Assembly: GCA_017534745.1 (NCBI GenBank)
Contig: JAFXVX010000003.1
Location: 103,420-167,419, forward strand
Source of the DNA: Bacteroidales bacterium
Lineage (GTDB): Bacteria > Bacteroidota > Bacteroidia > Bacteroidales > UBA932
Reading direction: 5' to 3'
Length of the DNA stretch: 64,000 nucleotides
Of the stretch, positions 63,101 through 64,000 are shown piece by piece (positions within the stretch are counted from its first letter, which is position 1; each line of letters starts with the position of its first letter). Position numbers and translations under genes: made by a program. The notes beneath the pieces are model-generated. The model was given only the letters and a program-made list of their open reading frames with translations, made no database searches and was not told the origin of the DNA.

Positions 63101-63486
63101 TTGGATGAGGCCTCACCGACGACGACGACCTCCTGGAGGAATTCTGAGGATTCCTTGACGGTCGCGTTGAGGGCTGTGTTCTCAGCGAGTTGCAGGGTGA
63201 TGTCGGTGTAATTCACTGTCGTGTAACCGAGGCAGGAAACTTCCACCGAGTAGGGGCTGCCAGGGCGCATACCCTGGATAGTGTAACGGCCTTCAGCGTT
63301 AGTCACTGCGCCGTAGGTCGTCCCGGAGGGACCGTGGGTCGCGACGATGGCGGCGCCGGGGACCGGCTGGCCACTGTCGTCCACAACCCTTCCGGAGAGG
63401 GAGGATGTCGTCACCTGGGCATAGGCAACGACGCCCGCAAACAGTGTAATGGTTGCGAGCGCTAGGGTTTTGACTGAAAGTCTCAT
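60106..63486 (-). CDS. Oar-like TonB-dependent outer-membrane receptor
   Basis: The 1126-residue protein has a signal peptide (to about VAYAQ), a carboxypeptidase-regulatory-like domain at about 27-110 (SLSGRVVDDSGQPVPGAAIVATH, then GYTTVNYTDITLQL), a TonB-box-like stretch QEVVVVGE near 120, a plug domain and a large barrel. This is the Oar family layout, without the SusC-specific features. It would import a ligand, possibly a peptide or carbohydrate, using proton-motive force through TonB. Its -7 box TAAATTTG is 36 nt before the start, after the metK stop. The BACON lipoprotein gene follows in the same operon. Confidence 0.92.
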   Translation of the reverse strand: MRLSVKTLALATITLFAGVVAYAQVTTSSLSGRVVDDSGQPVPGAAIVATHGPSGTTYGAVTNAEGRYTIQGMRPGSPYSVEVSCLGYTTVNYTDITLQLAENTALNATVKESSEFLQEVVVVGEASSKFAQEKTGAATNISNDQILSMPTVNRNITEFTRLSPYGGNGMSFAGADGRTANFTVDGANFNNNFGLSSNLPGGGNPISIDAIEEMQVVISPYDVRQTNFIGGGVNAITKSGTNTFKGSAYAYHRNEHIRGDTVAGDQIPGARDRDRNTTLGLTFGGPILKNKLFFFVNAEYVRIPTVVNRWRASANGVGNADSYTSRTSKDDLQAVKDHVMENYGYDTGSYTNFPANESNIKILGRIDWNINTAHHLALRYNYTRNLYWQSPNATSMDGGTRAAHARMSDYSMSFANSMYSMQNIVHTLSADLNSRLTDNLSNQFLATWSKLDDIRGSNSKEFPFIDILDGNGDNYMALGYELFTWNNAVHNTIVNIKDDLTWYAGAHKVTGGINFEYQMADNQYMRNGTGYYRYSSLDDFLNKAAPEIVCLTYGYDGETAPAARVRFYKAGIYIQDDWQATERFKLNYGLRLDGLFFNNKDLITNAAIKELAYFDKNGNERHIDTGKWPSAKVTISPRVGFIWDVLGNKSLKIRGGTGLFSGRLPLVFFTNMPTNGGLVQYQANLSGNTQVGEMKDGVFVPKKGFENFNYANYAIDKNGDGKLYIDMNKFAGGLVTSDGKATIDALQQRLFDMGYPKTVRPEDGTVPSAVNGVDPKFKMPQVWKTSIAIDYTFPTSFPFSISAEGIFNKTINAVCISDWSIPSVGGFARFNGADNRPIYPVGFRTGTKAFILENTSKGYGWSANVTVNMQPIPEISLMASYTHTVSKEITGMPGSAAESAFTYVPTKEGPNNIRLHNSQYVTPDRFIFSFTAHDKGHNHYSLIYETWRGGYNYSYMTTNDMNGDGYNYDALYIPTDQQVESGEFRFASDADRDRFMAFVHNNKSLSKHQGEYAEPYSLYNPWVHRLDFSYKHDFNFKIKNTTNTIQIGFDLKNVLNLFSTNWGVSKILNPEIGSDPRILTYDHTDEEGYAVFKTPASISGSTKLFTPYHSIGQCWYASLGIKYIFN

Positions 63487-63522
63487 AAATATTGATTAGT
63501 TAAGGAAGTGATTTTCCGGACA

Positions 63523-63530
63523 CAAATTTA
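63523..63530 (-). promoter_or_regulatory. -7 promoter box of the TonB receptor operon
   Basis: The minus strand reads TAAATTTG, matching TAnnTTTG, 36 nt before the TonB receptor ATG and 9 nt after the metK stop codon. No -33 TTTG is seen at the expected distance. Confidence 0.5.
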
Positions 63531-63539
63531 ACACAATTT

Positions 63540-64000
63540 TTACAAATGGAAAACCTTTTTTACCGTTTCAACATCATCTAATTTTTCCCATCCGAAGAAC
63601 TGAATCCCGTCCTTGACGTAAGGGGTCCGTCCGAAATGGCCGTAGGTGGCCGTGGGGCGGTATATCGGGTTCTTGAGACCGAACTTCTCTATGATCTTCG
63701 CAGGTCTTAAATCGAAGATTTTCTTTATGTTATCTGCAATCTCGCTGTCGGTGATCCCGCCGTGGGCGGTGCCGTAGCTGTTGGCGTAGATGCTGACCGG
63801 CTCGGCGACGCCGATGGCGTAGGCCACCTGGACGAGCAGCTCGTCGGCGACGCCTGCAGCGACGAGGTTCTTGGCGATGTAACGGGCCATGTAGGCGGCG
63901 CTGCGGTCCACCTTCGAAGGGTCCTTGCCCGAGAAGGCTCCGCCGCCGTGGGCGCCGCGGCCTCCGTAAGTGTCAACGATGATTTTGCGGCCGGTGAGAC
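63540..64000 (-). CDS. metK: S-adenosylmethionine synthetase (partial, N-terminus beyond the window edge)
   Basis: MetK makes SAM from methionine and ATP; SAM is used by the RsmA, TrmB and RlmI-like enzymes coded here. Only the C-terminal 150 or so residues are present. They contain the family blocks [41 protein letters not shown] and the [17 protein letters not shown] tail. The stop at 63540 is followed closely by the promoter of the TonB receptor gene. Confidence 0.96.
   Translation of the reverse strand, partial: LTGRKIIVDTYGGRGAHGGGAFSGKDPSKVDRSAAYMARYIAKNLVAAGVADELLVQVAYAIGVAEPVSIYANSYGTAHGGITDSEIADNIKKIFDLRPAKIIEKFGLKNPIYRPTATYGHFGRTPYVKDGIQFFGWEKLDDVETVKKVFHL

Noticed and set aside
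60106-63486. SusC/SusD polysaccharide utilisation locus
   Set aside because: The receptor has the Oar-like layout and the partner lipoprotein has no SusD (TPR-rich) features; no glycoside hydrolase or sensor gene lies nearby.

Overview
The window looks like one chromosomal segment of a GC-rich member of the Bacteroidales. Most genes read as roughly 60% GC by eye. The lineage is suggested by Bacteroidetes-type promoter -7 boxes (TAnnTTTG) before many genes and by families typical of that phylum: an S46 dipeptidyl peptidase, a GldH-like lipoprotein beside RicT and HolB, a PG0541-type protein beside an RND pump, a DUF2723 membrane protein, DUF5106-thioredoxin, an Oar-like TonB receptor, BACON domains and an NFPYN-type RsmA. 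The species cannot be named from sequence alone; an Alistipes-like or uncultured gut/rumen lineage is a guess.

Layout: (1) 1-3261, minus: atpD (cut by the window edge), a serpin lipoprotein and a nitroreductase lipoprotein. (2) 3370-6590, plus: S46 peptidase and an Mrp/ApbC ATPase, followed by a 152-bp palindromic element. (3) 6788-11666, minus: rsmA, M3 peptidase, an outer-membrane protein, rnhB and an XRE regulator with operator-like palindromes upstream. (4) 11860-15145, plus: a small protein, a diverged EF-G paralog (EF-G2), a strong terminator, and an antitoxin/PIN toxin pair. (5) 15167-16885, minus: C69 dipeptidase. (6) 16952-26135, plus: pheS, a very large metalloprotease-like/propeller protein, then translationally overlapped DUF5106-thioredoxin, galM, thyA, folA and a sodium-coupled symporter. 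(7) A small SUI1 gene on the minus strand faces this run, and lepA-menA lead into a split transketolase, a TPR protein, an EnvC-like protein and a DUF2723 protein (to 36974).

From 36987 to about 40237 the character changes. There is a shortened RelB/DinJ-like antitoxin with no toxin, a 17-bp perfect hairpin, two AT-rich secreted-protein genes (one a trypsin-like protease) behind a long structured leader, and about 220 bp of GC-rich DNA without a recognisable gene. I read this as a transferred accessory patch.

From 40238 to the end all genes are on the minus strand. They form a housekeeping operon trxA - OMP - polyprenyl synthase - holB - ricT - gldH - trmB - miaA; an RND efflux operon tolC - adaptor - pump - PG0541-type protein; pgk - lgt; a mannose-6-phosphate isomerase-like enzyme with an rRNA methyltransferase-like gene; an Oar-like TonB receptor with a BACON lipoprotein; and metK, cut by the window edge.

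I saw no rRNA, tRNA, CRISPR array, prophage or intact insertion sequence. I did not find a clear-cut new multi-gene system. The most distinctive items are the EF-G2 with a substituted catalytic histidine, the palindromic element at 6626-6777, the AT-rich protease patch with its inverted-repeat leader, and a group of genes whose -7 box sits only 4-8 nt before the start codon.
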